A stretch of DNA of 64,000 nucleotides from Phenylobacterium sp. J367 (GTDB taxonomy: Bacteria > Pseudomonadota > Alphaproteobacteria > Caulobacterales > Caulobacteraceae): positions 434,001-498,000 of the forward strand of contig NZ_JAJONA010000001.1 of NCBI RefSeq assembly GCF_024699985.1. Direction: 5' to 3'. The translations under genes were made by a program, and so were the position numbers. Positions 37,210 to 46,704 of the stretch are shown one piece after another; the stretch's first letter is position 1, and each line of letters starts with the position of its first letter. Below the pieces are notes generated by a model that worked only from the letters and a program-made list of their open reading frames with translations, was not told where the DNA came from and did not search any database.

Positions 37210-37722
37210 ATGCCGCCCTGGAAGCCTTTTCGATGGGCCGGAGCCGCCGCGGCCCTGGCCGGCCTCGGCGCGGTCTCCGCCCCGGCCGCCGAGCCGCCCG
37301 GCCTGCGCTTCGCCTTCGAGGAGATCGTCACCCTCGGCGCGGAGATCCCGGTCGGCCTGACCGCCCGGGGCCGGCGCAACATCATCCCGATCACCGGCGG
37401 GACGTTCTCCGGTCCCGGCCTGAGCGGAACCGTCGTCCCCGGCGGCTGGGACTGGCAACTGTGGCGCGCGGACGGCTGCCTCGAGTTGCGCGCCGACTAC
37501 ATGCTGCGGACCGACGACGGCGCGATCATCAACGTCGTCAACACCGGGACCGCCTGCCCGGGGCCCGACGGGCGGCTGGGGCCGATCCGCACCCAGCCGG
37601 TGTTCGAGCCGCCGCTCGGCCCCTACGCCTGGCTCGGCCAGGCGGCCTTCGTCGGCTACCTTGAGGAGACCCGGGTCGGCCAGACCCGCGCCGTGCGCAT
37701 CCGCTTCTACCGCGTGGAATAG
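37210..37722 (+). CDS. Secreted DUF3237 family protein
   Basis: 170 aa from ATG 37210 (GGAG at 37198-37201). Signal peptide MPPWKPFRWAGAAAALAGLG up to ...APAAEPPG. The mature domain has FEEIVTLGAEIPVGLTARGR, IIPITGGTFSGPGLSGTVVP, GWDWQLWRADGCLELRADYM and TDDGAIINVVNTG, the DUF3237 beta-barrel pattern. Members often sit near aromatic or ester catabolic genes; the biochemical role is unknown. Last gene of the receptor-hydrolase-DUF3237 unit, 31 bp after the hydrolase. Convergent with the phospholipase D gene. Confidence 0.85.
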   Translation: MPPWKPFRWAGAAAALAGLGAVSAPAAEPPGLRFAFEEIVTLGAEIPVGLTARGRRNIIPITGGTFSGPGLSGTVVPGGWDWQLWRADGCLELRADYMLRTDDGAIINVVNTGTACPGPDGRLGPIRTQPVFEPPLGPYAWLGQAAFVGYLEETRVGQTRAVRIRFYRVE

Positions 37723-37762
37723 CGCCGGACGGATCGGGCGCCGCGCCCTTCTGAACGCGACC

Positions 37763-39295
37763 TTAGACCACCCGCCTGATCCGCCCGGTGTTCGGCCGCT
37801 TCAACCCCGCGTCGGCGAGCGCCCGCTTCTGCTCCGCAAGCTTCCGCGCCATGGCGCGCCTGCGCAGCCACGGCCGCCAGGCGTCGGCGCGCCCGATCGG
37901 GTCGCCGATGTGATGGGCGGCGACGAAGGTCGCCAGCGGACCCAGGTCCTGCGATTCCAGGGGCTGCAGGCGCGGCCGGCCGCCGGCCTGGAGCAGGGCG
38001 ATCGCCGGGCCCAGCCCGCCGGTCTTCTCCACCGCGGCCTCCACCGCCGTCTCCTTCACGCCCAGCCAGTGCGCGACCACGCGGCTCCGAAGCCCCCGGA
38101 TCGCCAGCCGCGTCGCCGCCGCCTGCGGCGGCGCCGCCTCGATCGAGAGGTCGCACTCCGTGTCGAAGCCCGAGGACCGGTTGTTGAGGTTGGTCGACCC
38201 GATCCGCACCAGGTCGTCGTCGATGATCGCCAGCTTGGCGTGCACGATGATGATGTTGCCTTCCGCCGTCACCGGACAGAAGGCGTGCAGCCGCCGATGC
38301 TTGTTGGCCAGCTCCAGCCGCTTCATGAACGCGCTGCGCGTGCGGTCCATGGTCATCTGGTCGAACCAGCTCGGGCAGTGCAGCGTCGAGACCAGCACCA
38401 CCTCGGGCCCGTCCGGCTCCTCCAGCCGTGCGGCCAGCGCCTCGGCCATGATCGGCGAGGTCATGTACTGGTTCTCGATATAGATCAGCCGCTTGGCGCC
38501 CGCGATCAGCGCCAGGAACAGCGCCTCGTTCTCCCTAAGCTCGGGCGCGTCCTGGAACGCCGACTGGGTCCGCGAGAGCCCGGTCCGCACGCCCTGGAAC
38601 TCGGCCTTGAGGCACGCCGGCCAGGGCGAGGCCTTGGGCGGCGATTCGACCGGCGCCAGCGCTTCGCCCGTGGCCCTGACCCAGCGATCGCGGAACAGCT
38701 CGCCCAGCGCGGCGGCCGGCGGCCCCTCGACCGCGCTCATCAGTTCGTGGCGCGACGGATAGCACTTGCCCTTCTTGCGGAAGCGCCGCGGGTCATGGTC
38801 CTCGTGGCAGGCGGTGTCCCACCGGTCCGGCGCGATGTCGCCGCCGCCGCAGAAGGCGACGCGGTCGTCGATCACGATCATCTTCTGGTGATGGCTCGCG
38901 CCGAACGGCAGGCGGCCGTCCAGCTTCATGTTCACGCTGCTCCCGGCGAAGCAGTGGCGATCCTTCAGGGTGAAGAAGTTCTGGGTCGCCGAGATCGGCA
39001 GCGACGCCTTCCAGCACAGGATGCGGATGTCGAGGTCCGGCTTCTCCTCCGAAAGCCGCTTCAGGAACGGTCCGATCCGGGTGTCGTCGTCGCGGCCCCC
39101 GCCCTTCGGCTCGGGATGGGGCTGGGGCTCGAACAGAGTGTCCGGATCGAAGGCCCAGTTCAGCAGGTGGATAGACCGGCGCGCCTTGAGCATCGCCGCC
39201 TTGGCGGCCGTGAAGTAGTCGGCCATGTCCAGGATCACCGCCGCGCGGTCAGCCGTCTCGATGCGCCAGCAGGTGGTTCCCGCGTCCAGATACAT
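37763..39295 (-). CDS. Phospholipase D / cardiolipin synthase-type protein
   Basis: 510 aa with two HKD motifs: HHQKMIVIDDRVAFCGGGDI (about residue 137) and HAKLAIIDDDLVRIGSTNLN (about residue 355), each with the H-x-K-x4-D pattern of the PLD superfamily. An N-terminal DMADYFTAAKAAMLKARRSI leads the first domain, and IYIENQYMTSPIMAEAL lies between. No signal peptide or clear membrane span, so it is probably cytoplasmic or membrane-associated. Either phosphatidyl transfer or phospholipid hydrolysis is possible. ATG 39295. Intact and divergent in function from its neighbours. Confidence 0.9.
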   Translation of the reverse strand: MYLDAGTTCWRIETADRAAVILDMADYFTAAKAAMLKARRSIHLLNWAFDPDTLFEPQPHPEPKGGGRDDDTRIGPFLKRLSEEKPDLDIRILCWKASLPISATQNFFTLKDRHCFAGSSVNMKLDGRLPFGASHHQKMIVIDDRVAFCGGGDIAPDRWDTACHEDHDPRRFRKKGKCYPSRHELMSAVEGPPAAALGELFRDRWVRATGEALAPVESPPKASPWPACLKAEFQGVRTGLSRTQSAFQDAPELRENEALFLALIAGAKRLIYIENQYMTSPIMAEALAARLEEPDGPEVVLVSTLHCPSWFDQMTMDRTRSAFMKRLELANKHRRLHAFCPVTAEGNIIIVHAKLAIIDDDLVRIGSTNLNNRSSGFDTECDLSIEAAPPQAAATRLAIRGLRSRVVAHWLGVKETAVEAAVEKTGGLGPAIALLQAGGRPRLQPLESQDLGPLATFVAAHHIGDPIGRADAWRPWLRRRAMARKLAEQKRALADAGLKRPNTGRIRRVV

Positions 39296-39409
39296 GCCAA
39301 GGCCCCATGAAAGCAGGGCTCGAATGCACGGCGCAGCCGCCGGTTCCGGCGCCTTCGGGAAGGGGGGCGGAGATCTGCGCGCCTCGCGCAGCTCACCCCT
39401 GACGTCCCT

Positions 39410-39865
39410 CTAACCCGCCTTCCTGGCCTCCAACGCCTCCTTCAGCCCCGCCCGCGCCAGCGCATCGGCCCGCTCATTCAGCTCGTGCCCGGCGTGGCCC
39501 TTCACCCAGTGCCACTTCACCTCGTGACGGGCCCGGGCGGCGTCGAGGCGCTTCCAGAGGTCGTCGTTCTTCACCGGCTTGCCGTCGGCGGTCTTCCAGC
39601 CGCGGCGCTTCCAGCCGTGGATCCACTCGTGGATGCCCTTCTGGACGTACTGGCTGTCGGTGTGCAGCTCCACGCGGCAGGGCTTGGTCAGCGCCTCCAG
39701 CGCCTGGATCGCCGCCATCAGCTCCATGCGGTTGTTGGTGGTTGCCGGCTCCCCGCCCTTCAGCTCCTTCTCCTTCCCGCTCCACTGCAGGATCGCGCCC
39801 CAGCCGCCCGGCCCCGGATTGCCCGAACAGGCGCCGTCGGTGTGGATCATCACATGCGGCGTCAT
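39410..39865 (-). CDS. rnhA: Ribonuclease HI
   Basis: 151 aa. All four catalytic carboxylates are visible: [20 protein letters not shown] (Asp), [13 protein letters not shown] (Glu), [13 protein letters not shown] (Asp) and [11 protein letters not shown] (Asp), plus the basic handle [20 protein letters not shown]. It removes RNA from RNA-DNA hybrids. ATG 39865 is provided by the end of the 67-bp palindromic element (context AGGATGA). It follows thrB, as in many alphaproteobacteria. Intact. Confidence 0.96.
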   Translation of the reverse strand: MTPHVMIHTDGACSGNPGPGGWGAILQWSGKEKELKGGEPATTNNRMELMAAIQALEALTKPCRVELHTDSQYVQKGIHEWIHGWKRRGWKTADGKPVKNDDLWKRLDAARARHEVKWHWVKGHAGHELNERADALARAGLKEALEARKAG

Positions 39866-39929
39866 CCTTCTACGCTCCTGACGGAGCTTCGCAGGACCGG
39901 TCCTGCGTAGCCTTGGCGAAGCAGGATCA
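39863..39929 (-). repeat. 67-bp junction palindromic element, copy 2
   Basis: On the minus strand it starts TGATCCTGCTTCGCC, where TGA (39927-39929) is the thrB stop, and ends CGTAGAAGGATG, where ATG (39863-39865) is the rnhA start. Same length and layout as copy 1 at 13929-13995. Its core CGCTCCTGACGGAGCTTCG (39873-39891) recurs exactly at 50595-50613. Confidence 0.88.
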
Positions 39930-40892
39930 CGCGGCGGCTCCAAACAGCACGAGGTCCGGCGACGAGCGGTGGACGGCGAGCTTGCGCTCATACTCCAGCG
40001 GGTCCTTCGGCTTCACCAGCGCCCCGGCCGGCGTCGCGTACCAGTCGTGCAGCCGGGTCAGGAAGAAGCGCAGCGCCGCCCCGTGGGCCAGCACCGGCAG
40101 GGCGGCCCGCTCGGCGTCGCCCAGGGGCCGGACCGCCTCGTAGCCCGCCACCATGGCGCGGGCGGCGGTGATGTTGAACGAGCCGTCCGGCTCGAAGCAC
40201 CAGGCGTTCAGGGCGACCGCGATGTCGTAGGCGAAGGCGTCGTTGCAGGCGAAGTAGAAGTCGATGGCGCCCGCGAACTGGCCGCCCTTGAAGAACACGT
40301 TATCCGGGAAGAAGTCGGCGTGGATCACGCCCTCCGGCAGGCCCTTGGGCCAGCGGGCGGCGAGGCTCGCGAGATCGGCCTCGATCACCTGGGCGAGGCC
40401 GGGCTTCAAGGCCTCGGCCTGGCCGTGCAGGTTCGCGAACATCGGCGCCCAGGCGGCCTGGCCGAGGTCGTTCGCCCGGCGCATCGGGAAGCCCTCGACC
40501 GCCCGGTGCAGCTCGGCCAGACCCCGGCCCGCCTCCCGGCAGTGGGCGACGCCCGGCCGGCGGACCGACATGCCCGACAGGAAGGAGACGATGGCGCAGG
40601 GCTTGCCGCGCACGGTCTTCAGGAGCTCGCCGTTGCGGTCGGCGATCGGAGTGGCGCTCGGGTAGCCGCGCCCGGCGATCCAGCGCAGCAGCTCCAGGAA
40701 GAACGGCAGCTCGTCCGCCTTCACCCGCTTCTCGTAGATGGTCAGGAAGAAGCGGCCCTGCTCGGTCTCCAGCAGGAAGTTGGAGTTCTCCACCCCCTCG
40801 GCCACGCCCTTCAGGCTGAGCGGCTCGCCGAGGTCGAAGTCGGCCAGGAGCCTCGCCAGCTCCTCGTCGGTGATGTCCGTATAGACCGCCAT
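39927..40892 (-). CDS. thrB: Homoserine kinase (ThrB, APH-fold type)
   Basis: Phosphorylates L-homoserine in threonine synthesis. 321 aa from ATG 40892 ([20 protein letters not shown]). The aminoglycoside-kinase-like fold shows [20 protein letters not shown] (nucleotide-binding strand), the catalytic loop [13 protein letters not shown] and the metal site [20 protein letters not shown]. This is the kinase type used by alphaproteobacteria. Its stop codon is part of the 67-bp element. The product feeds threonine synthase, which is not in the window. Intact. Confidence 0.95.
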   Translation of the reverse strand: MAVYTDITDEELARLLADFDLGEPLSLKGVAEGVENSNFLLETEQGRFFLTIYEKRVKADELPFFLELLRWIAGRGYPSATPIADRNGELLKTVRGKPCAIVSFLSGMSVRRPGVAHCREAGRGLAELHRAVEGFPMRRANDLGQAAWAPMFANLHGQAEALKPGLAQVIEADLASLAARWPKGLPEGVIHADFFPDNVFFKGGQFAGAIDFYFACNDAFAYDIAVALNAWCFEPDGSFNITAARAMVAGYEAVRPLGDAERAALPVLAHGAALRFFLTRLHDWYATPAGALVKPKDPLEYERKLAVHRSSPDLVLFGAAA

Positions 40893-40976
40893 GATGCCCC
40901 CGTCCGTGCGGGACGGCGCGGAGTCGGTCAAGCGGGCTTATCGTGCTAGGTTGTGGGCCTCTCCACGGAGGAGCCC

Positions 40977-41207
40977 ATGATCGCGCTGAAGGTCGAGAAG
41001 ATCGGCGAGCAGGTCGCCATCGTGCTCACGGAGGAAGCCCTCCAGGTCCTCGGGACCGAGGTCGGCGGCACGCTTCGCCTGGAACCCTCCCGCGACGGGG
41101 TGATCCTCGCCACCACCCAGGAGACCTGGGTCGAGGACCACCACGCCCGCGGCCGGGCCTTCCTGAAGCGCTACACCCGAAGCCTCCAGCGGCTGGAGCC
41201 GCAGTAG
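40977..41207 (+). CDS. AbrB/MazE-like small protein, tandem copy 1
   Basis: 76 aa from ATG 40977 (GGAG about 7 bp upstream). The first 45 residues, ALKVEKIGEQVAIVLTEEAL then EVGGTLRLEPSRDGVIL, match the swapped-hairpin AbrB/MazE/SpoVT DNA-binding fold of antitoxins. The tail HARGRAFLKRYTRSLQRL is a short helix, the usual toxin-contact region. No toxin gene lies next to it. The promoter-like TCGTGCTAGGTTGT at 40941-40954 recurs before copy 2. Divergent from thrB with an 84-bp gap. Confidence 0.75.
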   Translation: MIALKVEKIGEQVAIVLTEEALQVLGTEVGGTLRLEPSRDGVILATTQETWVEDHHARGRAFLKRYTRSLQRLEPQ

Positions 41208-41292
41208 CTGCGCTCATCCCGGCGCAGGACGGGCTAACGGGATCGAGGCGGACTTCGGACCACTTCGTGCTACGCTGTCGGCGGAGCCGAAC

Positions 41293-41520
41293 ATGATCAT
41301 CCTGAAGATTACCCGCACCGAGGAAGGGCTGGCCATCCAACTGAGCCCGGAAGCCGAACAGGTTCTCGGCGTGGCGGACGGCCAGGAGATTGCGCTCGAG
41401 CTCTCGGACCGGGGCGAACTCGTCATGGCTCCGTTGGACATGTCGTTCGAAGCCCGGCGGGAACGCGGCCGCGCGTTCCTTCGACGCTACGACAAGACAT
41501 TCCAGGCGCTCGCGAAATAG
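41293..41520 (+). CDS. AbrB/MazE-like small protein, tandem copy 2
   Basis: 75 aa from ATG 41293 (GGAG 41283-41286). IILKITRTEEGLAIQLSPEA and GVADGQEIALELSDRGELVM form the AbrB-like fold; the tail RERGRAFLRRYDKTFQALAK matches copy 1 (RGRAFLKRYTRSLQRLE). TCGTGCTACGCTGT at 41265-41278 resembles the site before copy 1 at 12 of 14 positions, so each gene may have its own promoter. The 85-bp spacer has no ORF. It could be an orphan antitoxin or a small transcription regulator. Confidence 0.75.
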   Translation: MIILKITRTEEGLAIQLSPEAEQVLGVADGQEIALELSDRGELVMAPLDMSFEARRERGRAFLRRYDKTFQALAK

Positions 41521-41550
41521 TCCGGCCATGGAGCCGGTCTGGCTGAGCAC

Positions 41551-42796
41551 CTAACGCGCCGCCCCCTCGAACATCATCCTCAGCACGCGCTTGTTCGCGC
41601 TGGCCCCCCGTGTGGGCCTTCAGCGGATCGGCGAAGAGGCCCAGCCAGCTCGTGGCGTTGCGGGTGTGGACATTGACCACCACAGCCGCCTCGCTGCCGT
41701 CCGGCCGGATCAGCCTGGGCATGTCGAAGGTCAAGAGGTCGCTCGGGTCGCTGAAGGCGATCACCTGCCGGGTCGGCGGGACCGCCAGGCCGGCCTTGTC
41801 CGCCACCGGCGCCATCAGCACGCCCAGCGGCGAGGCGTCGGCGGCTTCCCCGGCCTTCAGCGACGACGGATCCTCCACCCGCGCCAGCTCCAGCAGGCGG
41901 AACTGGTTGGCGAAGAAGTAGTAGTTGGCCGTCTGGTCGATCACCGCCTTGGCGGCGCCGCCCCCGCGCGCCGCGTCCAGCACCATGAAGCTGCCGAGCG
42001 ATTCCGAGATCACCACGAATTCCTGGCCCGTCGCCCCGCCGTCGAACCGGGCGGCGTAGCCGAAGGCCTGGTCCATGGCCTCGCGCAGGTAGTCGCGCAG
42101 GGGGCCCAGCGTGATCGTCGCGTCGGCGAGGCCGAAGTTCATGATCTCCCGCTTGCCCAGCCGGTTGAGATAGGCCCCGCCGCCGCGGAGCCGGGGCCCC
42201 TTCAGCGACTCCGCCATCTCGGCCGGGGTCAGCCAGGGATGCGCCGGGTCGCCGCGCTCGACGCAGAGCTCGAGCCGCCGCCTGTCCGGCCCCGAGAGCC
42301 GGCCCTCGGGCGCGACGATGAACCGGCATTTCAGCGGGAAGAGCAGCGGCCACCAGTTGACCTCGTCCACCACGATCGGCGGCCGGCCGGTACGCTCGAA
42401 GACGTAGCGGTCGACGAAGGGCGCGCTGGCCGTCCAGGCCGCGTCGGAGTCCCACACGGGCCGTCCGGCGACGCGCAGGTCCGGCCGCGGGCCGAGGTCC
42501 ACGCGGAATGGCGGCGGCTCGCGGGGCGCGGTGATGCAGGCGCCGGCCACGTGCTCGCAGATCGCCTGGCGGAACGCCTTCGAGAAGTCCGGCCCCTCGG
42601 CCCGCATCCCGTGGACGTAGAGGATGTGCACCGGCCGGTCGGCGGCGTCGCTGGCGGCGATCACGTCACCCAGGCTGCGGGTCCGGCCGAACGCCGCCGG
42701 GTCGTCGGGGACCGCGCCCCCGGCCCAGGCCGTGGTGGCGGCCAGTCCGACCGCGACCCCGGCCACCACTGCGCCGGCGACACCCAGCATCCCCAT
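41551..42796 (-). CDS. Membrane-anchored alpha/beta hydrolase-like protein (one frameshift)
   Basis: 414 aa. ATG 42796 begins an N-terminal anchor (MGMLGVAGAVVAGVAVGLAA). PVHILYVHGMRAEGPDFSKA looks like the oxyanion strand of an esterase, and EFVVISESLGSFMVLDAA has a Ser in the nucleophile-elbow position (S-E-S-L-G instead of G-x-S-x-G). A later QVIAFSDPSDLLTF may hold the acid. One extra G at about 41605-41611 hides the true end, KAHTGASANKRVLRMMFEGA, with stop at 41551-41553. The family is unnamed to me; lipase/esterase is a guess. It lies between ispH and thrB. Confidence 0.65.
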
Positions 42797-42887
42797 CAGC
42801 AAGCCCCCGCCCGCGCCCGTGGAAGGGTCCACTCTAAGCTTTGAGTTGAGCCCTGCACAACCTTGGGCGGCGTCGGCCCGCCGGCGC

Positions 42888-43842
42888 CTAGGTGGCCAGC
42901 GCCCGGGGCAGCTTGAAGGTCACCGTCTCGCGGGCCGCCTCCACCTCCTGGACGGTGACGTCGAAGGCCTCCGCCAGCCGGTCGATCAGCCCCTGGACCA
43001 GCACCTCCGGCGCGCTCGCCCCCGCCGTCACCCCCCACCGTCCGCGCCCCGGCCAGCCAGCCGAGGTCGAGGCCCGAGGCGTCGTCGATCAGGTGCGCCT
43101 CGATCCCCGCCCGGCGGCCGACCTCCGCCAGCCTGACCGAATTCGAGGAATTGCGGCTGCCCAGCACCAGCAGCACGTCGGACTTGTCGGCGATCGCCTT
43201 CACCGCCTCCTGGCGGTTCGTCGTCGCGTAGCAGATATCTTCCTTGTGCGGCGCGGCGATCTCCGGGAACCGCTGGCGCAGCGCCGCCACGATCTCGGCG
43301 GTGTCGTCCACCGACAGCGTCGTCTGGGTGACGAAGGCGACGTTGGCCGGGTCGGCCGGCGTGAACGCCCTGGCGTCCTCGACCGTCTCGATCAGCCGCA
43401 CCGCGCCCGCGGGGAGCTGGCCCATGGTGCCCACCACCTCCGGGTGGCCGGCGTGGCCGATCAGCACGATCTCGCGCCCCGCGTCATGGTGCCGCTGGGC
43501 TTCCACATGCACCTTCGAGACCAGCGGGCAGGTGGCGTCGAGGTAGAGCATCTTCCGGCTCCTGGCCTCCGCCGGCACCGCCTTCGGCACCCCGTGGGCC
43601 GAGAACACCACCGGCCGGTCCACCGGGCACTCCTCCAGCTCCTCCACGAAAACCGCGCCCAGGTCGCGCAGGCGGTCCACCACATGGCGGTTGTGGACGA
43701 TCTCGTGGCGCACATAGACGGGCGCGCCGTACTTCTCGATCGCCCGCTCGACGATCTGGATCGCCCGGTCGACGCCGGCGCAGAAGCCCCGCGGCGCGGC
43801 GAGCAGCACGGTCAGGGTGGGCTTGGTGGGGACGGCGTTCAT
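42888..43842 (-). CDS. ispH: 4-hydroxy-3-methylbut-2-enyl diphosphate reductase (one frameshift)
   Basis: Last step of the MEP isoprenoid pathway, making IPP and DMAPP. Three Fe-S cysteines are visible: [23 protein letters not shown] and [11 protein letters not shown]; the substrate loop is [15 protein letters not shown]. One extra G in a run at about 43030-43036 hides the C-terminus, which after correction reads [19 protein letters not shown] and stops at 42888-42890, giving 317 aa, the normal length. Being essential in most bacteria, this is more likely an error in the sequence than a real mutation. Confidence 0.95.
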
Positions 43843-43970
43843 CTCGCGCCGGAACCTAGTGGCTTAGGGCCCGTCCCGCCAGCCGCGTTGCCGCCGCAAT
43901 CTCAAGGCTGTACTTAGGCCCCGCGCGGCCCGTCGCGCCTGCCTCTCTGACTCTGGACGCCAGACCTCCC

Positions 43971-44662
43971 ATGCGCCGCCTGTTCCTCGTCGCCGCCGCC
44001 CTCGCCGCGGCCGTCACCGCCGTCCCGCCCGCCGCCGAGGCGCAGGCCGCCAGCGCGGCGACCCCGAGCAGCAGCAGCGCGACGACGCGGCCAAGAAGCG
44101 CAAGCGCGACGAGGAGTGGGGCAACAACCAGGCCGCGCTTCCCGCTCTGCGCAACGCCGGCCCCTGCCCGTTCGTGAAGACCCTCTACGACGCCGCCCGC
44201 TACGTGGAGTTCAAGGACGGCCGCGAGGCCAGCGCGAACGTCGGCTTCTCGGGCGAGATCCAGTCGATCTCCGCCGGCTGCCAGTACAAGGACGAGCAGC
44301 CGATCCAGGTGGCCATGGACGTGCTCTTCGAGCTCGGCCGCGGCCCGCAGGCCCAGGGCGACAAGAAGACCTACCGCTACTGGGTCGCCGTCACCGACCG
44401 CAACCGCTCGGTGATCGCCAAGCAGACCTTCGACCTGCCCGTCACCTTCCCGTCCGGCAAGGACCGGGTGTTCGTCACCGAGAAGCTGCACGACATCGTC
44501 ATCCCGCGCGCCGCGCTCACCACCTCGGGCTCGAACTTCGAGATCCTGATCGGCTTCGAGGTGACGCCGGAGATGGCCGCCTTCAACCGTGACGGCAAGC
44601 GCTTCCGCCTGAACGCCGGCGCCCAGCAGGCCCAGGCCGGGACCCAGACGACCCCGCAATGA
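43971..44662 (+). CDS. Periplasmic hypothetical protein upstream of argS (one frameshift)
   Basis: 230 aa after adding one C in the ACCCCG run at about 44058-44062. Signal peptide [20 protein letters not shown] up to ...AAEAQA, then a charged EQQQRDDAAKKRKRDEEWG, a Cys in NAGPCPFVKTLYDAARYVEF, and a beta-rich domain (SGEIQSISAGCQYKDEQPIQ; RYWVAVTDRNRSVIAKQTFD). The C-terminus is Gln/Ala rich. Similar proteins with a twin-Arg-like or Sec signal sit next to argS in Caulobacterales; function unknown. The stop overlaps the argS start by 4 bp (ATGA). Confidence 0.7.
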
Positions 44663-46450
44663 GCGACCTCAAGACGGCGTTCAGCGAAGCGGTCGGCGCC
44701 GCCTTCGCGAGCCTTGACCTGCCCGCGGAGCTGGGCCGGGTGACCCCTCCGACCGCCCCGACCTCGCCGACTTCCAGTCGAACGGCGCGCTCGCCGCCGC
44801 CAAGCGCGCGGGGAAGAACCCCCGCGAGATCGCGACCGCCGTCGCCGAGGTGCTGAAGGCCGACCCGCGGCTGGCCGCCGTGGAGATCGCCGGCCCGGGC
44901 TTCATCAACCTGAAGGTCGCCGACGCCGCCCTCTCCGAGCGCGCCAACGCCGTCGCCGCCGATCCGCGGGCCGGCGCCGACCTGGTCCCCGAGCCCCGGC
45001 GCGTGCTCGTCGACTACGGCGGCCCCAACGTCGCCAAGCCGATGCACGTGGGCCACCTGCGCTCCTCGATCATCGGCGAGAGCCTCAAGCGCCTCTACCG
45101 CTTCCGCGGCGACATCGTGGTCGGCGACGCCCACTTCGGCGACTGGGGCTACCAGATGGGGCTGCTGATCGGCGCGGTCTGCGACGAGCATCCGGCCATC
45201 GCCGCCGAGGTCGCGCGCCTCAACGCGGCGACGGATCTCCCGTCCGACTGGCAGGCGCTGGAGCCCAGGCCCTTCGAGATCATCGAGCTTTCCGACCTCG
45301 ACCGGCTCTATCCGCTGGCCGCCGCCCGCGGCAAGGCCGAGCCCGAGTACCGCGACCGCGCCCGCAAGCTCACCGCCGAGCTGCAGGCCAAGGCGCCGGG
45401 GCCTATCTGCTCTGGAAGCGCTTCGCCCGCGTCACCCAGGTGGCGCTCGAGCGAGACTTCCATGCGCTGGGCGTCGACTTCGACCTCTGGAAGGGCGAGA
45501 GCGACGTCGATCCCCTGATCCCGGCCATGGTCGAGGACCTCGCCGCCAAGGGCCTACTGGAGGACGACCAGGGGCGCCCGCATCGTCCGCGTGGCCAGGG
45601 ACGGCGACAAGCGCGAGCTTCCCCGCTCCTCGTGGTCTCCTCCGAGGGCTCGGCGATGTACGGCACGACCGACCTCGCCACCATCCTCGACCGGCGCGAC
45701 AGCTTCGGCCCCGACCTCGTCATCTACTGCGTGGACCAGCGTCAGGCCGACCACTTCGAGATCGTCTTCCGCGCCGCCTACAAGGCCGGCTACGCCCAGG
45801 AAGGCCAGCTGGTCCACATCGGCTTCGGCACCATGAACGGCGCCGACGGCAAGCCCTTCAAGACCCGCGAGGGCGGCGTCCTGAAGCTCAACGACCTCAT
45901 CGAGATGGCCCGCGAGAAGGCCCGCGAGCGCCTCCACGAGGCCGGCCTCGGCGAGGACCTGCCGGCCGACGAGTTCGAGGAGATCGCCGCCCGCGTGGCC
46001 GTGGCCGCGCTCAAGTTCGCCGACCTGCAGAACTTCCGCGGCACCTCCTACGTCTTCGACCTCGACCGCTTCACCAGCTTCGAGGGCAAGACAGGCCCCT
46101 ACCTCCTCTACCAGGCGGTCCGGGTGAAGAGCCTGCTCAGGAAGGCCGAGGCCGAGGGCCACGCCCCCGGGCCCGTCACCGTCGCCGAGCCCGCCGAGCG
46201 CGACCTCGTGCTCACCCTCGACGCCTTCGACACCGCGCTCGCCGAGGCCTACGACCGCTACGCGCCCAACGCGGTGGCCGAGCACGCCTACCGCCTGGCC
46301 CAGAGCTTCTCGAAGTTCTACGCCGCCTGCCCGATCCTGATCGCCGAGCCCCCGGTCCGCGCCAGCCGCCTCACCCTCGCCCAGGCCACGCTCCGCCAGC
46401 TCGACCAGGCCCTCGACCTCCTCGGCATCGAAGTCCCGGAAAGAATGTAA
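44659..46450 (+). CDS. argS: Arginyl-tRNA synthetase (four frameshifts)
   Basis: Charges tRNA-Arg. Corrected length is 597 aa. Features: an N-terminal tRNA-binding ArgS-type domain ([20 protein letters not shown] after correction), the HIGH-type motif [20 protein letters not shown], the catalytic region [20 protein letters not shown], a KMSK-equivalent [13 protein letters not shown], and the DALR anticodon domain ([20 protein letters not shown]). Indels: a missing C near 44748, a missing G near 45398, an extra base near 45570 and a missing base near 45622. Four hits in one essential gene strongly suggest a low-quality consensus. It overlaps the gene before it by 4 bp. Confidence 0.95.
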
Positions 46451-46598
46451 GCGCGGGCGCGAGCCCGCCCTTCGCCTCCTCTCCCCCGCGAAGCGGAGAG
46501 GGAGAGGATTGAGGAGAGGGCCAGGCGCCGCACGCCCTCATCCCTCCCCTTCAGGGGAGGGATCGTCGGCTTTCCGACACATCGTCCGCTTACGGACG
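46451..46598. repeat. CTCTCCC-type and GGGAGGG-type repeats after argS
   Basis: GCGCGGGCGCGAGCCCGCCC followed by TTCGCCTCCTCTCCCCCGCG (46451-46520) is nearly repeated at 47765-47836 and 49640-49708. A CCCTCCCC/GGGGAGGG hairpin (46542-46562) and two small hairpins (46564-46578; CGTCCG-CTTA-CGGACG at 46583-46598) follow. Confidence 0.7.
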
Positions 46599-46704
46599 TG
46601 TAACTTGACTGTACCGCCCCGCCTGTCTTGGATGGCCGCAACCCGCGCTTGCCCGCGGGACGTCAACAGTGCGGCGGCGTCGCCGTGTGCGGAGGAAAAT
46701 CCCC

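Noticed and set aside
44659..46450. Reading argS frameshifts as programmed frameshifting or a true pseudogene
   Set aside because: Four indels of both signs, in a gene needed for life, with no slippery-site pattern; sequencing error is simpler.
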